Positions 1 to 6,074 of a stretch of DNA of 11,480 bases are shown here, in pieces. The stretch is taken from contig JAADIN010000226.1 of assembly GCA_013151315.1 (NCBI GenBank), forward strand, positions 1 to 11,480. Direction: 5' to 3'. Every line of letters begins with the position of its first letter. Within the stretch, counting starts at the first letter, position 1. Origin of the DNA: Planctomycetota bacterium (lineage in GTDB: Bacteria > Planctomycetota > Planctomycetia > Pirellulales > Lacipirellulaceae). The notes under the pieces are model-generated. The model was not told where the DNA came from. It saw nothing but the letters and a program-made list of their open reading frames with translations, and made no database searches. The position numbers and the translations under genes were made by a program.

Positions 1-65
1 ACCAACTGCGTCATCAAGTCGGGAACGTCGCCCCACGATGGCCTTGTGTATGGGTCGTTGCGCAC
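1..65 (-). CDS. Possible N-terminal fragment of an unidentified protein, running off the left edge
   Basis: On the minus strand one frame opens after a TAA stop (71-69). It has a GTG at 65-63 and stays open to the window edge. It would read RNDPYTRPSWGDVPDLMTQL after the start, with codon third positions mostly G or C, as in the neighbouring genes. This would place it 59 bases downstream of the rimI stop in the same direction. There is no Shine-Dalgarno site before the GTG. Only about 21 residues are visible, and a second minus frame is also open here, so neither identity nor coding status can be settled. No family is recognised. Confidence 0.2.
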   Translation of the reverse strand, partial: MRNDPYTRPSWGDVPDLMTQL

Positions 66-124
66 ACTTTAGCCGGAGGAACCAAAACGGCGAATCCTCC
101 CATTCCGAAAGTCGACCTAGCACT

Positions 125-636
125 TTACCCTGCAAGCCGATCGATACGACCCATCGGAAGCGTCGCTTCGACCGCATCGGCCACATAGCGATATTGCATC
201 AAGTACGCATCCTCAGGCGAGTCTTCATAGTATGACCGCAAGACCGTCGTCGCTCGGAAGTCAAGCGTCTTGAAAAACATCTGGGCCGGGAGATTCGTCT
301 CGCGCACTTCTAGCGTAATGCGTGTCCGACGTTGGCTCGAAAGTTTGCTGATCAGCTTGTCGGCCATTTGCAAGCCGACGCCCTGGCGACGCACCGACTC
401 CGCAACTGCGAAGTTCAGAATATGCAGCCGCGTCTTGTGCAATTCGTAGATCATGAAGCCGACGACCTTCTCACCATGCTCGGCCACCAATTGCGCTGCC
501 TGAGACAACGGATGAAGTCTTCTTCGAACCACGGAAACTCGAAGCTCTTTCGTTCGACGCCCAAAACCTCAGGCATATCCCGGCGGATCATCCAACGGAT
601 GTGAACTCGTAACTTTTGCTTAGAACCTACACTCAC
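125..636 (-). pseudogene. rimI: RimI-type ribosomal-protein-alanine N-acetyltransferase, frameshifted
   Basis: RimI is a GNAT enzyme that acetylates the N-terminal alanine of ribosomal protein S18 from acetyl-CoA. The N-terminal part (636 down to about 490) reads through IRRDMPEVL, SFEFPW and EEDFIRCLRQRN in one frame. The rest (about 487 down to 125) continues in another frame as VAEHGEKVVGFMIYEL, with the acetyl-CoA-binding segment RRQGVG, then TLEVRETN and YYEDSPEDAYLMQYR. The two halves join as one RimI of about 169 residues. From memory, planctomycete RimI proteins have about four residues (CIGM-like) between RQRN and VAE. Losing 10 bases there would explain both the gap and the shift, though a different indel is possible. 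The GTG start is supported by AAGGAGG five bases upstream. An ATG at 591-589 (MIRRDM) is a weaker alternative. The gene is either a decayed copy or an intact gene with a sequence error. Confidence 0.82.
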
Positions 637-641
637 GTTGG

Positions 642-648
642 CCTCCTT
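642..648 (-). promoter_or_regulatory. Ribosome binding site deciding the GTG start of rimI
   Basis: On the minus strand AAGGAGG (648-642) lies five bases before GTG at 636-634. It is the strongest Shine-Dalgarno match in the window and favours the longer N-terminus over the internal ATG at 591-589. Confidence 0.75.
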
Positions 649-936
649 CCATGTCGACCGAACAGACCCCTGAGGCGGACCAGCCGACCTTCCTCAAGAG
701 GGATATTCTTTTATGCGTATTGCGGACGTCCTGTCGCATCGACCACCATGCCTCATGCAAAGAGAGGAGTTAGTAACAACGAGCGGCTGCGGAAGTTAGC
801 AAATGGTCGCCAACCTGCCAAGCGAGAAACTTGGCCAGCAACGAGTTCTTCTGCATGTCGCTTTGTATCCGATTTCGGGCGGTCTGTACTAGTCATAACG
901 AGTGAATGACCTGAAGCAGGAGGTGGGCTGCGTAAA

Positions 937-1050
937 ATGCGTTATCTACGAAGACTACCAGGGTCCAATGGACGACTGCGATGTAGGTTTCTTGGGGACT
1001 TTTGTCCCCCCCCTCCAACCCGTCTCTCTCTCCCCATTCTCGACGGATGA
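937..1050 (+). CDS. Possible 37-residue leader peptide overlapping the membrane-protein start
   Basis: An ATG at 937 opens a 37-codon frame (starting MRYLRRLPG, arginine- and proline-rich, ending LPILDG). Its TGA at 1048-1050 overlaps the ATG of the membrane protein at 1047 as ATGA. AGGAGG lies at 918-923, but the 13-base gap to the ATG is long. The geometry would fit translational coupling of a leader to the downstream gene, which itself lacks a clear Shine-Dalgarno site. The composition is not convincingly protein-like, a longer overlapping frame from GTG 902 uses the same bases, and no homology is known, so this may be chance. Confidence 0.2.
   Translation: MRYLRRLPGSNGRLRCRFLGDFCPPPPTRLSLPILDG
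994..1009 (+). other. Small perfect hairpin in the leader of the membrane-protein gene
   Basis: GGGGAC (994-999), a TTTT loop (1000-1003) and GTCCCC (1004-1009) form a perfect GC-rich 6-bp stem 37 bases before the ATG at 1047. It lies in the 5' leader and could influence translation. It is not followed by a T-run, so it is not a typical terminator. Confidence 0.4.
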
Positions 1051-2777
1051 CACCAAGCCACGACCCTGCGCCCGATCAAACAGAAAAGTCTCTGCTAACG
1101 CGGATGGCTTTACTTGTTTTGGTGTTGGCTGCCGTTTTGGCTCTGTCGCTCAATCTGGTCGATCCCGACCTCTGGGGACACATTCGCTACGGCCAAGACT
1201 TGCTAGAGACAGGCAAACTGCCACGGGCTGCCACCCACTCCTTCCCAACAACCGACACGCCTTGGATCAATCACGAAAATCTGGCCGAGCTAGGCTTTGC
1301 CATCGGTTATCGCTATCTCGGAGTTGGTGGATTGCTGACCGCCAAATGCCTGGCGGGACTAGGCATCCTGCTAGCGATGGTGTGGGCCGCCCGCCGCCAA
1401 GGGGTTTTTCTTCTGACGGCGTGGACCGCGATGCTGTTGGTCGCGGCCAACCTGCATCCCTTTTTTCTCTTGCGACCCCAACTCTTTAGCTTCGTACTCT
1501 GCTCCCTGGTCTTGCTGCTCTTAGAATTTGGCTTCGGCGACTGGCAGAAAAACCAACACCTCCGCTGGCAACCACTCGCTTTGCTACCTCTGGTCTTCGC
1601 ACTCTGGGCCAACACGCATGGAGCATTTGCCGCCGGCCTCTGCATCGTCAGCGCCTACCTACTAGGCCGCATCGCCCAGCTATTCACACACACAAATTCC
1701 CCAGCGAGCCGGCTCGTCCCCGAGCCCGCCCCCCCCAACCCAAAGATCACCAAAGCATCCCTACTACTAACCCTAACCCTAAGCTGCTCCCTCGCCACAC
1801 TCGCCAACCCCTACGGTGCAGACCTTCACCGCTGGCTGCTGCAATCCTTAAGCCAGCCTCGCCCCGAAATCACCGAGTGGGCCGCCCCCAGCCTCCGGCA
1901 CATCGTGTTTTGGCCCTGGATCGCGCTGCTTGCCACCGCAGGACTAAGCCTCCTGTTCACACGCGAGCGACGCGACTGGGTAAAACTGGCCCTCCTGGCA
2001 CTCGTGGCTTGGCAATCGGCTCTCCACATGCGGCACATCGCTTTTCTCGCCCTCCTTTGCGGCTTCTGGCTGCCCGTACACATCCAGTCGGCCGTCTCGC
2101 GAATACGTTTTCATTTCTCGCTCGCCCCTTGGGTACGACGCACCGCGCTGGTTGCGCTGCTCGTCTGCACCGGCGGTTTGAGTTTCGCAATCGATCGACA
2201 ATTAAAAAGTTTCCCCGTTGCGCGCAACGCCTATCCACTCGACGCGGTCCAGTTCATGGTCGATCGCGGCCTGCAAGGAAAACTGGTGGTGTCGTTCAAT
2301 TGGGCGCAGTACGCGATCGCCGCGATGGCCCCCGACGTGCAAGTCGCCTTCGATGGTCGATTCCGCACCTGCTATCCGCAAGAAGTCGTCGACCGCCATT
2401 TTGATTTTCTGTTGGGAGAACATGATGGCCATCGCAACCGAAGCCCCAACTCAGGACCCCTCGATGCCACCCGCGTGCTCGAACATAGCTCGCCCGACTT
2501 GGTGCTGATCGACCGTCAATACGACCACTCAGTAAATACGATGAAGCAGCATCCTGCATGGGTGCTGTTATTTCGCGATCGAGTGGCCGAAATCTGGGGG
2601 CGTCGCAGGCAGGTCAACGATCCGCAAAGCAAGCATTTTTTCCCCATCGCGCTACGCCTACAAGATCCCCGACCACGCGAAGGGGCGATCGAGTGGCCAG
2701 CGCTGCCGCAACGCGATAAACCCGAGCCGTTAACGTTGTCGGCCACGACATCTCCCTCCAAAGATTGGCAACCATGA
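1047..2777 (+). CDS. Polytopic membrane protein, GT-C glycosyltransferase-like (function not established)
   Basis: This is a 576-residue protein. A hydrophobic segment (about 20-37) is followed by a conserved-looking loop DPDLWGHIRYGQDLL (39-53) and KLPRAATHSFPTTDTPW (57-73). Many further membrane segments lie between about 83 and 382, and a soluble C-terminal domain covers about 383-576 (NAYPLDAVQFM, FNWAQYAIAAMAP, VAFDGRFRTCYP). An acidic DPD loop after the first helix followed by alternating helices is the general layout of GT-C enzymes that use polyprenyl-phosphate sugars. The assignment to that group is inference; most relatives are annotated only as hypothetical membrane proteins. ATG 1047 is chosen over TTG 1002 because the extra residues look non-coding. 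The gene overlaps the next by ATGA, and that neighbour is a DPM-type glycosyltransferase. Residues 219-227 (PASRLVPEP), in a linker between membrane segments, are encoded exactly by a repeat also found at 6009-6035. Confidence 0.85.
   Translation: MTPSHDPAPDQTEKSLLTRMALLVLVLAAVLALSLNLVDPDLWGHIRYGQDLLETGKLPRAATHSFPTTDTPWINHENLAELGFAIGYRYLGVGGLLTAKCLAGLGILLAMVWAARRQGVFLLTAWTAMLLVAANLHPFFLLRPQLFSFVLCSLVLLLLEFGFGDWQKNQHLRWQPLALLPLVFALWANTHGAFAAGLCIVSAYLLGRIAQLFTHTNSPASRLVPEPAPPNPKITKASLLLTLTLSCSLATLANPYGADLHRWLLQSLSQPRPEITEWAAPSLRHIVFWPWIALLATAGLSLLFTRERRDWVKLALLALVAWQSALHMRHIAFLALLCGFWLPVHIQSAVSRIRFHFSLAPWVRRTALVALLVCTGGLSFAIDRQLKSFPVARNAYPLDAVQFMVDRGLQGKLVVSFNWAQYAIAAMAPDVQVAFDGRFRTCYPQEVVDRHFDFLLGEHDGHRNRSPNSGPLDATRVLEHSSPDLVLIDRQYDHSVNTMKQHPAWVLLFRDRVAEIWGRRRQVNDPQSKHFFPIALRLQDPRPREGAIEWPALPQRDKPEPLTLSATTSPSKDWQP
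1701..1727 (+). repeat. 27-base dispersed repeat, copy A, in frame inside the membrane-protein gene
   Basis: These 27 bases match 6009-6035 at 26 of 27 positions (C at 1713, T at 6021). The core at 1706-1717, CGAGCCGGCTCG, is a perfect palindrome. The copy begins on a codon boundary and encodes nine residues (PASRLVPEP) in a hydrophilic linker at residues 219-227, so it does not break the reading frame. Confidence 0.7.
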
Positions 2778-3571
2778 TCGAAGCAACAAAAACTTCTGCG
2801 CCCACAGCGATCCCGACAACGGCTGATACCTCGTACCTAGAGCGTATGGAGTCCACACTCGATCAAGTCGATCGAAACTTGGCCGTAGCGCGCGCACTGG
2901 CCGTATCGATTGTCATCCCGGTCTACAACGAACGCGAAACGATTGCCGAAACCCTGCGCCGCGTCCAGGCGGTTGGTATTCACCAAGAAATTATCCTCGT
3001 CGACGATTACAGCACCGATGGCACTCGCGAGGTGCTTCTCGAACTCGCAAAACAACCCGACATTCGCCTACTGCTACACGGCTACAACCGAGGCAAAGGC
3101 GCAGCCCTACGCACCGCGTTTGCCGAAGTGCAAGGCGATGTCATACTCATTCAAGATGCCGATCTCGAATACGACCCGCGCGATTACCCACGGCTGTTGG
3201 CACCCCTCGAACGGGGCGAAGCCAAGGTTGTCTACGGTTCACGGTTTTTGGAAAACCCGCGGCAAGATCCTTCACGCCTACACCGCCTTGGCAATCGGCT
3301 GCTCACGGCGCTGTCGAACCGCATGACCGGCCAGCGACTGACCGACATGGAAACCTGCTACAAAGTGTTTCGCCGCGAGATTCTCGACGGACTCGAGTTC
3401 GAACAAAACCGTTTTGGTTTCGAGCCCGAATTCACCGCCAAGCTAGCCAAGCGGGGCCATCGGATCGTCGAGGTGCCAATCGCCTACCACAGCCGCGGCT
3501 ACGACGAAGGCAAAAAAATCGGCTTCCGCGACGCACTCAATGCTCTTTGGTGCATCGCCAAATACCGCTAA
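2774..3571 (+). CDS. Family 2 glycosyltransferase, polyprenyl-phosphate mannosyl/glucosyltransferase (DPM1) type
   Basis: This 265-residue GT-A enzyme is likely to move a hexose from a nucleotide sugar to a polyprenyl-phosphate at the cytoplasmic face. Visible motifs are VSIVIPVYNERETI (44-57), the nucleotide-binding ILVDDYSTDGT (74-84), the metal-binding DAD in LIQDADLEYDP (126-135), VYGSRF (153-158), TDMETCYKVFRR (190-201), and FGFEPEFTAKLAKRGHRIVEVP near 214-235, all typical of the DPM/DPG-synthase-like group. It has no C-terminal membrane helices, so it resembles the catalytic-domain-only forms. ATG 2774 overlaps the upstream TGA (2775-2777), which decides the start over TTG 2765 and implies translational coupling. 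The sugar and acceptor cannot be read from the sequence. The partner is probably the upstream membrane protein. Confidence 0.92.
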   Translation: MIEATKTSAPTAIPTTADTSYLERMESTLDQVDRNLAVARALAVSIVIPVYNERETIAETLRRVQAVGIHQEIILVDDYSTDGTREVLLELAKQPDIRLLLHGYNRGKGAALRTAFAEVQGDVILIQDADLEYDPRDYPRLLAPLERGEAKVVYGSRFLENPRQDPSRLHRLGNRLLTALSNRMTGQRLTDMETCYKVFRREILDGLEFEQNRFGFEPEFTAKLAKRGHRIVEVPIAYHSRGYDEGKKIGFRDALNALWCIAKYR

Positions 3572-3579
3572 CAAAAAAC

Positions 3580-4752
3580 TCACGCATCCCCGTTCTGATC
3601 CATAAATTTCGCATTCACCGTCGTATCAAGCGGCCCATAATCATAAACCCGATACCGCTTTGTGATCTTCGCCCCTCCCTTTTTCAGCGTCTTGTAAGAA
3701 AGGTGGTTGCTCTCCAAAACCCAGGAAAACTCTGCTTCCTTAATGCCCCACTTCAAGATGTCGGGCACCAGCCTCGCAACGAGTGCTAACCCAATGCCCC
3801 AACTTTGATACTCGGGCAGCACATTGGCACTAATGAATCGCATTCGAGTGATCGCCTTGCGATTGCGGATCATTTTAAGAAATCCAAACGGCAGCAGACG
3901 ACCGTCGATCTCCTTGATCCGAGGATTGAAGTCCAACAGGCCAAACATCGTGCCGATCGGTTTGCCATCGATCTCGGCCATCGTGGTTAGCTCGGGTATG
4001 ATCATCTGCTTCATGCCCGCCGCTTGTTTTTTGACCTCTCGGTCCGACATGGGAACAAAACCCCAGGTCGAAGCAAGCGATAGATTGTAGATTTCCAGAA
4101 ACGTCGCGATCTCTTCGTCAAATCGTTTCACGTCGAATTGTCGACATGTCAATTTGAAGCGTTCATGAATGTTGTCGCTCAACGGAGCAAGCCGCTGCGA
4201 AATCGCGTCGAGCATATCGACATGCCCCCAAAACGCAAACATGTCTTGCGACTTGCGGAATCCATAGCCCTTGATCAATCGATCGTAATAGCGTTTGCCA
4301 TAGGTCATCATAAACCAGGCCGGTTCGTCAAAGCCCTCGACCAGGGTGCCGACTTCGTAGTTCAGAGAGGGATTGATCGGTCCGCGGATCGCTTCAATGC
4401 CTCGCTCGCCCAACCAATCACGGGCGGCGTCGAACAGCCGGCCCGTCGTTTCTTCGTCTTCCTCCGATTCGTAAAATCCGAAGAAACCCCGTTTCTCGTT
4501 GTACCACGCATTGTGGGCATCGTTCTTGATCGCAGCGACTCGGCCACAAGGTTTCCCGTCCCGCAGGGCGACAAAGGTCTGAATCTGGGCCGTGTCGTAA
4601 AAGGGATGCGACCGATAGTTGAGCAGCTCCTTTTTGACGATTCGTAGCGGGGGAATCCAATTCGGATCGCCCCGATAGAGATCCCAAGGATAGTTGAAAA
4701 ACAGCTTCCGCTCGCGACGAGTTGAAACGGCGACGATTTCCAAGTGCGACAT
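3580..4752 (-). CDS. GNAT-superfamily-like protein of about 390 residues, substrate unknown
   Basis: This 390-residue protein belongs to a family usually annotated as a hypothetical protein or GNAT-like N-acetyltransferase. The N-terminal half contains FNYPWDLYRGDPNWIPPLR (19-37), FVALRDGKPCGRVAAI (60-75) and IRGPINPSLNYEVGTLVEGF (122-141). The C-terminal half has a recognisable acetyl-CoA-binding segment, VLPEYQSWGIGLALV (311-325), with the Q-x-x-G-x-G pattern (Q316, G319, G321), and a typical GNAT tail with ESN and a KKGG element (347-360). The length suggests two GNAT-like folds in tandem, of which only the second shows a clear cofactor motif. It starts at ATG 4752 with no visible Shine-Dalgarno site. 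Its stop lies 8 bases from the end of the converging glycosyltransferase gene, and it diverges from the epimerase gene. Substrate unknown. Confidence 0.82.
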   Translation of the reverse strand: MSHLEIVAVSTRRERKLFFNYPWDLYRGDPNWIPPLRIVKKELLNYRSHPFYDTAQIQTFVALRDGKPCGRVAAIKNDAHNAWYNEKRGFFGFYESEEDEETTGRLFDAARDWLGERGIEAIRGPINPSLNYEVGTLVEGFDEPAWFMMTYGKRYYDRLIKGYGFRKSQDMFAFWGHVDMLDAISQRLAPLSDNIHERFKLTCRQFDVKRFDEEIATFLEIYNLSLASTWGFVPMSDREVKKQAAGMKQMIIPELTTMAEIDGKPIGTMFGLLDFNPRIKEIDGRLLPFGFLKMIRNRKAITRMRFISANVLPEYQSWGIGLALVARLVPDILKWGIKEAEFSWVLESNHLSYKTLKKGGAKITKRYRVYDYGPLDTTVNAKFMDQNGDA

Positions 4753-4875
4753 GAACGGGTCTTTAGAGAAAGGCGAAGGGGGCGCTCCAAACGAGCACTG
4801 TAGCCCGTCTCAAGCACAATGGTCAAGCGCGGGGCGAGGTAGCAATACGCATGTCTTGAGGGTAAAATCGGCGAG

Positions 4876-4936
4876 TCCGTTGTGGCCGACGACGCGAACC
4901 GATGCGGTTCGCGTTAGCGCCGTCGGCCACGACGGA
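4876..4936. repeat. 61-base hairpin (REP-like palindrome) between divergent genes
   Basis: The 5' arm 4876-4900 pairs without interruption with two blocks of the 3' arm. 4876-4891 pairs with 4921-4936 (16 positions, 15 Watson-Crick and one G-T). 4892-4900 pairs perfectly with 4906-4914 around a 5-base loop (GATGC). The only bulge is six bases (TAGCGC, 4915-4920) on the 3' side. It lies between the starts of two divergent genes, so it is not at the end of any visible transcription unit. A REP-like or small non-autonomous mobile palindrome, or a cis-regulatory structure, are both possible. Confidence 0.75.
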
Positions 4937-4959
4937 ACCCCCTCAACCCGCCTAAAACC

Positions 4960-6000
4960 ATGGACGCTCAAGGCCAATCGATGCCACGCACGCTCGTTAC
5001 TGGTGCCACCGGCTTTGTCGGCTCCAACCTCGTCGCGCATCTTCGCAAGCAAGATTGGCCCGTGCGATGCCTCGTACGAGATAAAGACCGCGCAGCGCCC
5101 CTCGAAAAACTCGGAGCCCAACTAGCGCTCGGCACTCTCGACGACCCGCAAAGCATCGAGCTTGCCGTCGCAGAAACCGACGTCGTCTTTCACCTCGCAG
5201 GCCGTATCCGTGCGCTAAATAGCCAAGAATTTACCAAAGACAACGTCGACGGAACCCGCCACGTCGCCGAGGCATGTGCGGCTCAGAAGAAACCGCCCGT
5301 AATGGTTTTGGTGAGTTCGATGGCCGCCGGCGGGCCGAGTCGCCCTGGCACACCACGCCGAGAGTCAGACACCGATCGACCGATCTCCGACTACGGTCGA
5401 AGCAAATTGGCCGCCGAGCGCGCCGCGACTAGGCTCGCAGACGAGGTACCCGTTTCGATCATCAGGCCGCCCATTATCTTTGGCCCCGCCGATCGAGCCA
5501 GCCTAACCCTCTTTCAATGGGTAAAATCTCTCCGTTTGCATCTGGTGCCCGGCTTCCGAAAGTTCCCGGTTTCCATCGTCCATGTGGCCGACCTGTGCGA
5601 GGCATTGGTGCGCATTGCCGAGCGAGGCGAACGAGCCGTGGCTGCTGTTCCCAACGGATCGTCTGACAACGCCAAAGGGAAGTACTACATCGCAGCAGAG
5701 CGCACGCTCAAATACGGCGAGCTGGGCACGCTCGCCGGACAAGCGGTCGGACGTTCCCCCCTTGTGCTCCCACTTCCCAAATCGATGTTCTGGCTGATGG
5801 GGGGAGCCATTGAGATCGTGGGGCAAATCCGTCGTCGGCCTGCCGCATTTGGCATCGACAAAATTCGCGAGGCCGTGGCACCGGGCTGGGAGTGCTCCGA
5901 CGAAAAGCTTCGACGCGAGCTAGGCTACCAACCCGCCTTGCCTTTGGAGCAGAATTTCGCAGAAACCGCCACATGGTACCGAGAGCACGGCTGGCTGTAA
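4960..6000 (+). CDS. NAD(P)-dependent extended SDR, epimerase/dehydratase type
   Basis: This 346-residue protein shows the extended short-chain dehydrogenase layout: Rossmann motif TGATGFVG (14-21), DVVFHLAGRI (74-83), VLVSSMA with candidate catalytic serines 119-120, and the catalytic pair YGRSK (Y145, K149), then SIIRPPIIFGP (166-176) and VHVADLCEAL (207-216). Such enzymes epimerise, dehydrate or oxidise nucleotide sugars, sterol-like substrates or related metabolites; the substrate cannot be assigned here. A second ATG at 4981 gives MPRTLVTG and has CAAGG in a plausible position upstream, so the true start may be there and the protein 339 residues. The phosphofructokinase gene follows 74 bases later and may be co-transcribed, despite a repeat in the gap. 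Confidence 0.88.
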   Translation: MDAQGQSMPRTLVTGATGFVGSNLVAHLRKQDWPVRCLVRDKDRAAPLEKLGAQLALGTLDDPQSIELAVAETDVVFHLAGRIRALNSQEFTKDNVDGTRHVAEACAAQKKPPVMVLVSSMAAGGPSRPGTPRRESDTDRPISDYGRSKLAAERAATRLADEVPVSIIRPPIIFGPADRASLTLFQWVKSLRLHLVPGFRKFPVSIVHVADLCEALVRIAERGERAVAAVPNGSSDNAKGKYYIAAERTLKYGELGTLAGQAVGRSPLVLPLPKSMFWLMGGAIEIVGQIRRRPAAFGIDKIREAVAPGWECSDEKLRRELGYQPALPLEQNFAETATWYREHGWL

Positions 6001-6008
6001 CATCTCCT

Positions 6009-6035
6009 CCAGCGAGCCGGTTCGTCCCCGAGCCC
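6009..6035 (+). repeat. 27-base dispersed repeat, copy B, intergenic
   Basis: This matches 1701-1727 at 26 of 27 positions. It starts 8 bases after the epimerase stop and lies 39 bases before the phosphofructokinase ATG. In the frame leading into phosphofructokinase it would encode PASRFVPEP, the same frame as copy A, although it is probably not translated here. Confidence 0.7.
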
Positions 6036-6062
6036 AGACAACCAAAGCAACACTTCAAAAAC

Positions 6063-6067
6063 AAGGA
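6063..6067 (+). promoter_or_regulatory. Ribosome binding site fixing the phosphofructokinase start
   Basis: AAGGA lies seven bases before ATG 6075. This supports that start over an upstream in-frame ATG at 5892 inside the epimerase gene. Confidence 0.6.
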
Positions 6068-6074
6068 ACCCCCC

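Larger units (their letters stand above)
637..1046. other. Divergent intergenic region between rimI and the membrane-protein gene
   Basis: This stretch of about 410 bases separates a minus-strand and a plus-strand gene and must hold the promoters of both. It contains an imperfect hairpin at 668-702 (CCCT and GAGG pairing with CCTC and AGGG, with a small bulge). There is also a weak sigma70-like pair, TTGTAT (863-868) and TACTAG (887-892), 18 bases apart on the plus strand. A short reading frame lies at 937-1050 and a perfect small hairpin at 994-1009. No tRNA or known structured RNA was recognised. Confidence 0.5.

Noticed and set aside
75..100. Inverted repeat GGAGGA / TCCTCC downstream of rimI as a terminator
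   Set aside because: Only six base pairs with a 14-base loop and no T-run on the minus strand.
668..702. Hairpin followed by a T-rich stretch as a plus-strand terminator
   Set aside because: No plus-strand gene ends upstream of it, and the stem is bulged; kept only as part of the intergenic description.
713..799. 28-residue frame in the gap upstream of the membrane protein
   Set aside because: No ribosome binding site, no recognisable sequence; length expected by chance.
902..1489. Long plus-strand frame from GTG 902
   Set aside because: Most of it lies in another frame of the clearly coding membrane-protein gene, and its composition is not protein-like.
5892..6074. In-frame upstream extension of the phosphofructokinase frame (61 extra residues from ATG 5892)
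   Set aside because: It overlaps the end of the epimerase gene for over 100 bases, runs through the repeat, and ATG 6075 has a good AAGGA site.
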